Origin: Desmodesmus armatus
Taxonomy: Eukaryota > Chlorophyta > Chlorophyceae > Sphaeropleales > Scenedesmaceae
Assembly: GCA_007449985.2 (NCBI GenBank)
Contig: VIIQ02000614.1
Location: 124,001-188,000 of the forward strand
Length of the DNA: 64,000 nt
Direction of reading: 5' to 3'
Shown in pieces: positions 12,001 through 19,181 of the stretch. The notes under the pieces are model-generated. The model did not search any database. It saw only the letters and a program-made list of their open reading frames with translations, and was not told where the DNA came from. The translations under genes were made by a program, and so were the position numbers. Within the stretch, counting starts at the first letter, position 1, and each line of letters begins with the position of its first letter.

Positions 12001-13083
12001 AGCAGGCCAGCACAGTTGACCAAAAGAGTCCCTGTTGCAACTGCAGCGACGGCACCTCCTGCAGCTGCTGCGGCCTTGGCACTGCCTGCTGGCCCGCCTG
12101 GTTTCTTTGCTGCATCAAGGGCTGCAGGGTTTGAGACTGTGACTTGGACTTGTAGCTGTGCTGCTGCTGCAGCCCAGCTGCGCACGCGCTGCTCTGTCAC
12201 TGCTAGCTGCAGGTCAGGTAGTGCCACAGTGAAGAGCTCACATGACTGCCTGCAGGCAGCAACCCAGCACAACAGACTCAAGACTCTCCAAGAGTCTACA
12301 GTGTACTCAGCATTTTGTAGGCCTCAGACTGGTCTAGTGCCATGCTGCCACATGCCACAGGCAAAGGCAGCCAGCAGACAGGTCAAGTACGGAAACTTTG
12401 ACAGCAAATTTTTTGGAGAAGTTTGTGCGAGATCCCATGGCGTCCCACATGGTGCTTACCCGCAGCCTGCAGAAGTCCAGGTTCCAGCAGCTGCAGGCAC
12501 TTCCTGCTGCAGCCCATCCAGGCCCGACAGCTTGATCTGCACTGCGTGCTGACTGTCCCCACCAACAGGTGCTGCTGCTGGGTTGGATGCTGAGTCACTG
12601 CCTACCCTGATGGAGGCCGTCTTCTGGACTCCTGAGCTGCTGGCTCGCTTTGCTGCTGTGCTGTCAGACCTTGCCAGCGGTGCAGGGACTGCAGCTGTGT
12701 CACAGGGCTTTGATGCAAGCTTGATGGAGATGCTGTGCACATAGATGACAGCATGGAAAGCCTTCAGACAGAGAAAAGCGGACTAAGTGAATTTGAATAC
12801 AATATCTATCCAGTCTTTTCAGTCTCTGCTGATACATGCAGCCCCTGTGATAGCCATGCTGGCACACAGCACCAGCACAGCTGCACACTATCCAGGCTAT
12901 GGCTGTGAAGATATCTCCTCACCACACTTGCACATGGTGTGTAGCTGCATCCTCGTTGGTTGAGGCACCTGCAGCACCAGCCTTGCCCTCCGGCATGTTG
13001 CTGGTGTCACTGTTCCCAAGGTGTGCCCAGCTGCCCACACATGTGTCCAGCACTGCTGATCCACGGCCGTGGAGAAGCTGTAG
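1..13083 (-). CDS. Large ciliary-type protein, CFAP92/KIAA1257-like (partial, multi-exon)
   Basis: Minus-strand gene running off the left edge. Exons with matching phases, 5' to 3': 13083-12923, 12732-12460, 12249-11739, 11452-11123, 10909-10241, 9902-9874, 9840-8649, 8395-8235, 8004-7870, 7706-7601, then less certain 7417-7259, about 7190-7023, about 6640-6333 and about 6100-5815, then firm 5571-5449, 900-731, 514-410 and 211-1. The N-terminal half has beta-rich, C2-like stretches (for example VQIKLSGLDGL and GLQLQVHDR) separated by Ala/Gln runs. Later come MTRAVFRMDYRDSDLLHVL, a segment ending VLRVFVLEG, RYDGRLYGGLGVDLWMLKL, LWPTAEQLHLVDKKFG and RPFLWPAPRD. The order of the later motifs fits what I remember of the animal CFAP92 (KIAA1257) family of axoneme-associated proteins. 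That is recognition from memory, not a search. The first exon and true start were not found. The intron between 5449 and 900 contains the retrotransposon at 931-5198. The family name is tentative; the existence of a conserved multi-exon gene is well supported. Confidence 0.6.
931..1090 (+). repeat. DIRS split direct repeat A1
   Basis: This 160-bp left terminal repeat is identical base for base to 4902-5061. It begins ttaatagcatg and ends acaacagcgcg. The two copies diverge at the next base (1091 a versus 5062 c). Confidence 0.95.
1095..1165 (+). promoter_or_regulatory. Two short hairpins in the retrotransposon leader
   Basis: Just after repeat A1 and before the gag-like start are two perfect short inverted repeats. 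One is gctacc/ggtagc with a 2-base loop at about 1095-1108; the other is ggcacc/ggtgcc with a 3-base loop at about 1151-1165. They lie in the probable 5' leader of the element RNA. A role in translation or packaging is only a guess. Confidence 0.35.
1204..1599 (+). CDS. Gag-like ORF1 of DIRS element
   Basis: An ORF of about 131 codons from the ATG at 1204 (the frame is open upstream without an ATG). The middle is an Ala/Lys/Glu-rich helix with REHQRLMREAKAKLLAKKAA. The C-terminus is an RG-rich tail (GRGRGGSSGGRGRGRGG type), typical of RNA-binding proteins. By position it is ORF1 of the retrotransposon, and the RGG tail suggests it binds the element RNA. No zinc knuckle is visible. Assignment as Gag rests on position and composition, not on a recognised fold. 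Confidence 0.65.
   Translation: MSTTSFTPQQIADQQAQRAARAAARSAAAPTMSAPRLSIIESHQHEGGDGMKLLASKVFDEGDTYTFTNEATREHQRLMREAKAKLLAKKAAESALSSGRGRGGSSGGRGRGRGGNGRDEGSSSSAGAGRS
1759..3357 (+). CDS. Reverse transcriptase-RNase H of DIRS element
   Basis: The frame is open from 1624, but the first ATG is at 1759. It contains the RT core with KGDSWRLVVNLKHCNKF, KADMADAFYQVPLHP, LPFGWNNSPYYFTK and the catalytic box YLDDFLFLF. A linker and an RNase H domain follow, with YVDASDQGWGAVIPD, the Glu in HINQKEMRA and YEDNSVTQSV, and the frame ends near NLADAPSRF. This is the DIRS-type RT-RH. It copies element RNA into circular or linear DNA for recombinase-mediated insertion. The frame closes with TAA at 3355-3357, just as the following conserved domain begins in the +1 frame. 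All catalytic residues look intact. Confidence 0.93.
   Translation: MVVTPSHPFPPDTPLPQRLGLCASHWRAIGASPTVVSWLQHGVRVEWRGGRPPPPFYKKPLPSTQSQRQWWLHTEVPRFVKLGVLTQLHARPLHCSNAFCVPKGDSWRLVVNLKHCNKFNVAHRCRFETLRMLQRYDLANAWAVKADMADAFYQVPLHPSAVEYFCFEFAGCFYRINCLPFGWNNSPYYFTKVARPFVAHLRAPFHNPVPPGCMYPTPSAGLARTGCRVLPYLDDFLFLFPDSECAAAGAQWILSLMYWLGFTPHPKKSVWQPCQQLEHLGLTVDLVAGTFAVPPAKVARLARLARGLIVSAKLNKRLVPKRDLASFCGYAQSVRLAVMPANLFLRSLYDDCSTVKGWGGDVRLSRQSFRDLEWWCQIPERHLVSPIRLRPAAIDLYVDASDQGWGAVIPDLAEDPESVASGRWSAEERGMHINQKEMRAVRNALLSFAPVVRDRVVRLYEDNSVTQSVLGRFASRSAVLMSEYRTLWAVLERLHVHLQVVRVSSELNLADAPSRFVDRGDFFFASSHLQCP
3242..3745 (+). CDS. Conserved post-RNase H domain of DIRS element (+1 frame)
   Basis: An overlapping ORF in the +1 frame relative to RT-RNase H. 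Its informative part starts near 3315 with LNTLWGPYSIDLFAADSNT, then NAYACPPFSSSVLLQ and VPCWPAQPWFHEL. DIRS-order elements typically carry this block (W-GP-D-DLFA ... PPF ... P-WP-QPW) directly after RNase H. Some authors call it a methyltransferase-like domain. Here it needs a +1 frameshift from the RT frame or independent initiation at the ATG at 3242. It overlaps the recombinase frame at 3706-3745. Whether the shift is programmed or a mutation cannot be told from one copy. Confidence 0.7.
   Translation: MFIFRLCVSRPSSILLTLHLALWIVVIFSLHPRIFSALNTLWGPYSIDLFAADSNTQLPVFYSLHRCPGSSGSNAFLQPWHGHNAYACPPFSSSVLLQFAQKVREDRASVTVVVPCWPAQPWFHELMLLAKDSICLPHATFVAGPSGQAHLPSPRWTIMAIRIEHSS
3706..4863 (+). pseudogene. 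Tyrosine recombinase of DIRS element, interrupted by one TGA
   Basis: From the ATG at 3706, one frame encodes the core-binding half, with SWQTYGSSFGAFVRFCVARQ. After a TGA at 4324-4326 it continues into the catalytic half: CLMLRPASLLSVQW (first catalytic Arg), YSTRRGGASAAAAVGVPL (second Arg box), the GGW box and ECYLDHA (likely nucleophile Tyr). The position expected to hold His in the H-x-x-R motif is Tyr here. The stop lies just before the first catalytic Arg, with intact reading frame on both sides, so it looks like a single nonsense change. The copy probably cannot move by itself unless the stop is read through. Confidence 0.85.
4879..4906 (+). repeat. DIRS internal repeat B1
   Basis: A 28-bp sequence starting atggcaactcc, identical to B2 at 5171-5198. 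Its last five bases (ttaat) are also the first five of A2. This overlap is the junction expected to be re-formed when the element circularises. Confidence 0.9.
4902..5061 (+). repeat. DIRS internal repeat A2
   Basis: Identical to A1 over all 160 bp. Together with B1 it lets the reverse transcript regenerate both element ends. Confidence 0.95.
5171..5198 (+). repeat. DIRS terminal repeat B2 (right end)
   Basis: Identical to B1 and ends gaattaat. The sequence after it (tagtatctactgg) is host intron. There is no obvious target-site duplication, as expected for tyrosine-recombinase insertion. Confidence 0.88.
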
Positions 13084-13761
13084 CTGCAGATATATTCAGG
13101 TGGTCTAACACACTATTATGTGTCAGTTGAGGGCGTTTGCTTGTGCACCGTCTGGTGAAATCAGCAGACCAGCAGCACCATTGCTGTTGAACGCTGACTG
13201 CTGTTGGACAAGCGTAGGGATGCCCGTGATGGCGACAGACACAGCAGCCACACTGGCTTCGATGGTCGATGATTTTGCTGTTGCATCGGGGTTTTCACGG
13301 CCCCATCCAACGAAAACAGAGCTGTACTGTTGTACAGCTCTGTACGTCTCAAAACAACTCCCCCAACATCATAGAAATATTAATGCAGGGTTTCAGTGGA
13401 CTCCAGCTTATCATTGCTAGAGCTGGAGGCCACAAAGTCCCTGGCTGGGGACTTGTCGCTTGGCCACCATTTTGTGGACAAGCCCACACATGTCTGCACA
13501 TACCTTTGGCAATTGGGTTGATCTAAGGGCTTCATTACACACCCATAGCTAATGGAGGTTCTCACCCTGTGCATCATGGCTGTTTCGTTGCACTGGCAAC
13601 AAGCTGGAGGCACCATGTGGTCGCCCCTGACAGGGGTGACACATGTACATGTGATCACCAACGGCCTTTTTGAAGGCAGCTCACTATAGTTGGAACGCGT
13701 GCACCTGTGGCAGTATGTTCCGTATGCCGTCATGTGGTCGCCTGTCAACATGTGTTAACTT
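13084..13761. other. Region between the CFAP92-like gene and the helicase fragment
   Basis: No firm gene. A minus-strand open stretch at about 13330-13135 reads sensibly (DATAKSSTIEASVAAVSVA) and could be an upstream exon, but no donor joins it in phase to the 13083 exon. Promoters for both neighbours could lie here; none is recognisable. Confidence 0.3.
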
Positions 13762-14953
13762 TTGTTTTGCGTTGGACCTGCTGCCGCGGATGTGATGGGT
13801 GTAATTGCATGCAGGCGAGTGGCACATCCGGCTGTATTCAACATACAGCATGTGATGGAGCACAACGCAGCCCAACGCAGCCTGCTGCCGGGCAATGATG
13901 TGCTGCTTGCCCTTACGACCCGCTTCAGGCCCACCCCGCAGCAGCAGGGCATGCAGCAGCAGGTCCCTGACCGTGTGGCCACGCTGGAGCAGTCCGCTGC
14001 AGAGTCGGTGATGCGCCGCATGCATCAAGACATCCAAGAAGACGACCAGACAGCGGCCTTTTGGCGCATGACCGCCCAGGGGCTGGTTGTTGTCACCCTG
14101 AAGGTCGGCATGCCGGTGTTCCTGGCAGAGCGCGGCGTCGGACGCAAGGTGCGTCGTCAACAGCATCGCTGTACGCCATCTGCTGGTCCTGCACTGTCTG
14201 ACAGGTTGCGTGGGGTTCCTGCTGCTTGATCTGCAGTGATAATTTATGCCATCATCAGGGGGGTAGTATGGGGCATGTTGTTCGCTGCTGTGTGCAGTCT
14301 GCTGCACACGCATCTCTGCGACTTTTGTTTGCAATCTGCTCATGAACTCCTGTAAGGGTAGGGCGATCTGGTTTGTTGTCGTGCATGCTGTGTTCTGACG
14401 GGATTGCGGTTGCTGCTGCTTTGTCCTACTGCAGTGGGCACACACTCACACCTGGCTGCCTGATGCTGCTGGTGCCAGCATGGAGATCCTGTCCGGCCAG
14501 CTGGGCGTCATAGTGGCGATCGTAGATGACCCATCTACACCCAACGCAGCGGCGCACCTACCGTACCTCACATGCAGCAGCAAGGCAGTGCTGGTGAGGC
14601 TTGACAGCAGCAGTGGTCCGGTGGTGCAGGTGCCAGTGGTCACCAGGGGCGTGCTGGTGGCGGGCCCCACTGGCACCGTGTTTGAGGTTGACGTGGACTA
14701 CTTGCCGATTCGTGCCGGTTGGGCTACAACGGTGTCAGCCACACAGGGGCTGGAGTTTGCACGGGTCCTGTTGGACCTCAATCGTGCCGGCTGGCTGGCC
14801 GGTGGTGGCTACAGTGGGGTGGGGCGCGTGCGAGGCGATCTGCGTACTGGTCTGCGCATTCTGGGGGGCTTCAGTGGGAGCCGCGATGTCTTTGCTTCTG
14901 TGCAAGACGTGATTGACTGGTACCGGCAGCGGGTGCTGCCATCCATGTCATGA
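13762..14953 (+). CDS. PIF1-like (or Helitron-type) helicase, C-terminal part
   Basis: Two exons joined in phase 0: frame open from about 13762 to 14148 (donor aag|gtgcgt) and 14435-14953 (acceptor ctgcag). The first has LVVVTLKVGMPVFLAE, matching the 'L-KVG-PVML' block of SF1B PIF1 helicases. The second has LSGQLGVIVAI, then motif V as GWATTVSATQGLEF and motif VI as YSGVGRVRG. The Lys-Ser of the family's usual HKSQG is replaced by Ala-Thr, and the Ser of the usual ALSR by Gly, so activity is doubtful. No Walker A/B half was found upstream, and no start was found. It may be a truncated gene, a Helitron relic or a helicase whose 5' exons I could not place. The stop is TGA at 14951-14953. Confidence 0.6.
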
Positions 14954-15100
14954 GCAGCCAGGGGGCCTGATTGACTGCACAGCAGTGCAGTGGCGTGTGT
15001 TGGTGGCAGCTTAGCAAAGTCCTGTGTGTTTGGGGGGGGAAGGGGGGGGTCAGCAGTGCACTGATGGAATGGCGTTCTGGCTGCGCCATGTGCTGTGCCA
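14954..15100. other. Downstream flank of helicase fragment
   Basis: Contains a G-rich tract (15032-15048) and no recognisable feature otherwise. Confidence 0.4.
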
Positions 15101-15225
15101 TTTGGCTGCAGCAAGGGGTGGAATGATGGTGTGTGGTGTGCGCTTGTGAGGTGCAGTTTGCAGCTGGCCAATTTGGCTGCAGCAAGGGGTGGAATGATGG
15201 TGTGTGGTGTGCGCTGGTGAGGTGC
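15101..15225. repeat. 71-bp tandem duplication
   Basis: The block tttggctgcagcaagg... at 15101-15154 recurs at 15172-15225 with one visible mismatch (cgcttgtg versus cgctggtg). The period is 71 bp. It is non-coding. Confidence 0.85.
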
Positions 15226-15344
15226 AGATTGCGTGCATGTCAGCACTGTACGCTTGGAATTCCATGCAGGAGTGGATACAGATGTGTCCATGGTCGGCAG
15301 GTTCAGCGGGTTGGTGTGCCAGACCACTGATTGATTGTTGCGTC

Positions 15345-16440
15345 TTGTATGTGGGGTGTCCATACATCGTGGGTTTGCAGCAGGTTGGGGTGGTTCTGGT
15401 CAGATTGTTGCTGTGCGCCTATCCACATGTGCCACATGTGGATAGCCAGTGGCTGCCATGTGTGTCTTCGCCATGCACCTTGAAAGGGCATTGCCTGTAT
15501 GTATGGATGTTGCATTGTTGCATAGTGGCATGATCGGAGGAATGTCAGCAATTGCATGTGTGTTGTGATGTCAGCTGCTGCAGTCGGGGTGACATAATAG
15601 GGTCCCACGTGGTCAGCTGGGCATGGCCATACACACATGGATCTGCAGCAGGTACTGGTGGTTCTGGGCAGGCCCTTCAGTGATGTCATGGTCCTGCTCA
15701 GATGATGCTGCCATGTGTGTCCCAAGCCATGCACAGCCAACTTCACAAGGCTTTGTTGCATGATATTTTGTTTGATGGGCGGCAGCATTGCATAGGCCTT
15801 GTGGCACCATCGTGGAATTGTGAGTGGGCAAGAGGTGTCTGTGGCATGTGTTGTCAACTGCCTGCGGCTGCAGGTCACAGATTAGGCTCCCACGTGGTCC
15901 AGCTGGGCATGGCCATACATACATGGATCTGCAGCAGGTACTGGTGGTTCTGGGCAGGATGGTGTGGTGCTCCTGCTCAGATGGTGTGCTGCCATGTGTG
16001 TCCAACTTGGCAAGCCATGTACAGCCAAATGGACAAGGCATTGTTGCTAGGATCTGTGTTGGAAGATTGGGCAGCACTTGGTAGGCACAGTGGCATCGTG
16101 TGGAGATGTCTAGATGTGAGTGGTTCTAGAGGTTTCTGTGACCTGTGTTGTCAACTGGGTGCCAGGTCACAGACTAGGCTCCCACATGATGATTCTTGCA
16201 TGGCCACACGTCCGTGGTTTGCAGCAGGTTAGGGGCTCTGGGCCAAGCACGCTGTGCTGTGGCTCAGATGAAGCTGCGATGTTCGTCCCCACCCATGCAT
16301 GGCCCACTGTGCAAACAGCATTGACGGCACTTGTATGGGTTGGTTGTAGGGCCCACAGGACAGGCAGTTGGTGTGTGATGGGGTGGAGCAAGACTGTTGA
16401 TTATCAGGCAGCTATAGGGTAGAAGGGTCCAGGGTGAGCA
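15345..16440. repeat. Degenerate tandem repeat, unit about 290 bp, 3-4 copies
   Basis: Unit starts near 15602, 15889 and 16179 share the order: cccac(g/a)tg..., a CATGGCCA block, ttgcagcagg or ctgcagcagg, tggttctgggc, then gccatgtgtgtcc... and a run related to gccatgcacagcc. The first two copies are close; the third is strongly diverged. A partial copy begins near 15350 (gtgggtttgcagcaggttgg). Spacing is 287 and 290 bp. No coding potential is conserved across copies. Confidence 0.8.
15419..15445. repeat. Perfect 13-bp inverted repeat with 1-nt loop
   Basis: CTATCCACATGTG, one c, then its exact reverse complement. It sits inside the first, partial copy of the 290-bp repeat and is not shared by the other copies. 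Confidence 0.85.
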
Positions 16441-16916
16441 GCCTCCAGCGTTCAGCGCGGCGGACCCAGTAACGGTTGTTGCATGCATGGTTGTCCTTGT
16501 GCATGCAGCAATTGGCCAATTCAAGCTCACATGTAACATGTTGTGGTGCGTGATCATCTGCAATGTGCCGTGCTGTTGCCAACACTCACAAGATGATCCG
16601 TGTTGCTGTGCACTTAACTGTTGGAAGCTGAACATGCTGTGTTACAGGATTGCTGACTTAGGCTGGCTTAAGCTGTGGGGAAATGTGCTGGGTGCAAGCT
16701 GTGCCAAAGCGTACTTGGCACAGATCAAGTTGTCAACAAGACCAAGCCTGTGGCCAAGGTGAAGCAGGGATGTGCATGGGCAGGGCCTGACATAGATTTG
16801 AACTTGACTGTCATGACCCGGGAATGCCGCATGCGGCACAGGGCATGAACAGGGCATGAACAGGGTTTGGACATGGCATGCACAACAATCAGAAGCAGAC
16901 AGAGGTATAGATAGAG
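16441..16916. other. No recognisable feature
   Basis: Open frames here are short and lack splice-supported continuity. Nothing was identified apart from the edge of the foldback element that follows. Confidence 0.4.
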
Positions 16917-17491
16917 ATAGAGAGGTCTTGAGGGTTGTTCCGGAGGGTTCCCTCTGCTGTCACTGCAGCCTGTCATGGAGTAAAGTGGTGACGGTTTACA
17001 GTGTGCGTTTCGTGAAGCTGCACGCAATGAAAGTGCCTTTTCAAACACCCGCCTGTCATGAAGTAAAGTGGTGACGGTTTACCGTATACACCGTATATGC
17101 AAAGTGGTCATAAATGCTTATAACTGAAAAAACCTTCTTGAATAACGGCGCTGGGAAGCCTTTTGAGACCGAAAAGTAGTGCAATTGCGCCTGTTTGGAA
17201 AAAAAACCTCTTACGTTCAAGGGAATTACGGCGCGTTTTTTCTCCGCTGCGCGGGGCCTTGAATTATGACCACTCTGCATATATGGTGTATACGGTACAG
17301 TGTGCGTTTCGTGAAGCTGCACGCTGTAAACCGTCACCACTTTACTCCATGACAGGCGGGTGTTTGAAAAGGCACTTTCATTGCGTGCAGCTTCACGAAA
17401 CGCACACTGTAAACCGTCACTACTTTACTCCATGACAGGCTGCAGTGACAGCAGAGGGAACCCTCCGAAACAACCCTCAAGACCTCTCCAG
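16917..17491. mobile_element. Foldback/MITE-like element with about 200-bp inverted arms
   Basis: The left arm (about 16917-17118) reappears as reverse complement at about 17263-17491. The outer end reads gagaggtcttgagggttgtt on the left and its complement on the right, with one difference after that (ttcc versus ttuc-type: ttccgg versus ttcgga region). Each arm also contains two direct copies of a ctgtcatg(g/a)agtaaagtggtg motif. The right arm has about 30 extra bases (a second copy of the gcagcttcacgaaacg stretch). The central spacer of about 145 bp has no coding potential. No target-site duplication is evident. Long, internally repetitive inverted arms are typical of foldback elements; no transposase is present. 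Confidence 0.85.
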
Positions 17492-18713
17492 CGGCCTGAC
17501 ATCCGTCGAATGCTTGATGGTTTGGTTCAAATACGACTGGCACCAGCACGCAACACCCTGTCCTGGAGTGGGAACCTGGCGACCTGCACCGTTTGCAGAA
17601 ACGCGAGTGTCATTTGAAAGCTGTGTTTCAAAACAACTGAAAGGTGTGCTTTTCAGCAGCATGGGCCGATGAAGTGCTTTGCAAAACGCACAAAACATGC
17701 GTTTGACCTGTAGTACCGTGGCCGTAGTACTGTACATTCTGCCCATGGCGCGCGCCATTCTTAAAAGAGGAGAGAACAAACCGGAACCTTCATGCTTCTC
17801 TCAGAACCGTTCCCCGTGCGCTTCAAGGTGGACCCAGCAAGCCACCATACTGTTGAGCCATCAGGCAACTTTCGTCTCAAGGGAACCTGCGTCCAGCACA
17901 ACATTTCACGTCTGATACTGGTGTGCCTTATATCAGGCACACCATGATGCTCAGGTCGGCACTCGTGGGGTTGGTGGTCTTCACTGCTGTATTGTTGATG
18001 AAGGTGAGCTTTGCTCCGCTTACTAAAAGGGCTTGATCAGCCTGATCGTGACTATATGTTGAGATGGAAGCTGCCCAGGAGACCCTACGTTCACAGTCTG
18101 TTTTCGATACCGCACTCCCGAAGCCATACTTACTGATGTACTGCTGCATTGTTGTTTGCTTCTGACCTCATGAATGGATGAATGGATGATCCTGCCGCCT
18201 CCTAGGATGCAAAACCGGTGAGGTGGCCAGCAAGGAGGTTGCGCGTCAGCTGCACTGGGAGACCGCAACCTGCAGCGTGCATATATGTAGCTATATAGCT
18301 ACAAACAGTTGGATCCGGACACTTCCCCTTGCTCGGTTGCATATGCATTCACGCCAAAGTGCAGCGATAATGCACAGTCTGGCCTGGTTGCAGCATGCTG
18401 CGCAGCAGGCATTTGCAGTGCCAGCATGAAACCCAATGCTGGCCAGCAGCAGCTGGAAAGTCAACCAGTCTTGTGTGTCTATGTGCGCTGCTTATTGAGG
18501 GTCATATAGTAACATCCATTCTCTCACAAAGCTGCACGTGGTTGATGTTGTGCCACATCGTCATGCTGTTGCAGGTTGACGGTTTGTCTCCAGGTCAGGG
18601 CAATGTGAGGTCTCAAGGTACGGTTTTGGGGACCACAGTGCTGCTGTTGTGTGAGACTTCTGCGCACTTGGGCAAGGGCTGAGCAGCAGCAGCTGTCTGC
18701 AAGCTGTTTTACG
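17492..18713. other. Intergenic, no recognisable gene
   Basis: Only short open frames without matching splice sites. Nothing was identified. Confidence 0.4.
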
Positions 18714-18862
18714 GCCCATAGGCCTCACAGCAGGTCAGTCGTGCATCCGAGGCTACGCCTTTGTTACACTTTGGAGGGACTACTCTTTGTTGGAGCACAA
18801 CTCCCAGTGTAAAAAAAGGGGCAGCCGCGGATGCACGACAGACCTGCTGTGAGGCGTATGGG
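18714..18862. mobile_element. Hairpin element of about 150 bp (MITE-like)
   Basis: The left arm gcccataggcctcacagcag plus its continuation to about 18752 is matched by its reverse complement at 18823-18862, with a few mismatches. The arms are about 38 bp, and the loop of about 70 bp has no ORF. It resembles a small non-autonomous inverted-repeat transposon. Confidence 0.75.
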
Positions 18863-18888
18863 TGGCAACAAGCCGCCTGGGCTCTAGG

Positions 18889-18928
18889 TTCAGGGTTTAA
18901 AGTTTAGGGGTTAGGGTTGTAGGGGTTG
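18889..18928. repeat. Degenerate interstitial telomere-like tract
   Basis: Contains gggttta, tttagggg and ttagggtt variants in a row, similar to the TTTAGGG/TTTTAGGG telomere repeats of plants and green algae, but irregular. It lies immediately upstream of the Cys-rich gene. Confidence 0.45.
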
Positions 18929-19181
18929 TACATGCTGGGCATTCCACTGGACATACTGTACATTCTGGGCATTCCTGCCGCCGCCTTTGGCCAGCAGTAT
19001 CTTTGTTGGATAGGCAAAGGGGGGAGGGGGGCGGGAACTCTTGGCTGCCCAAATGTACAGATAAGTGTGCTTGGAAAGTCTTACTGACTAGGAGCGTTTG
19101 GTCTGCAGTATGGATGGTGGGCAGCAGCACAACCAACACGAACCTGACAAGCATCCCGCTGTTGGCTTCTGCCTGACGCAG

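Noticed and set aside
13684..14445. 253-codon minus-strand frame opposite the helicase fragment
   Set aside because: His/Arg/Cys-rich with no motif; the plus strand carries helicase motifs with matching splice phases.
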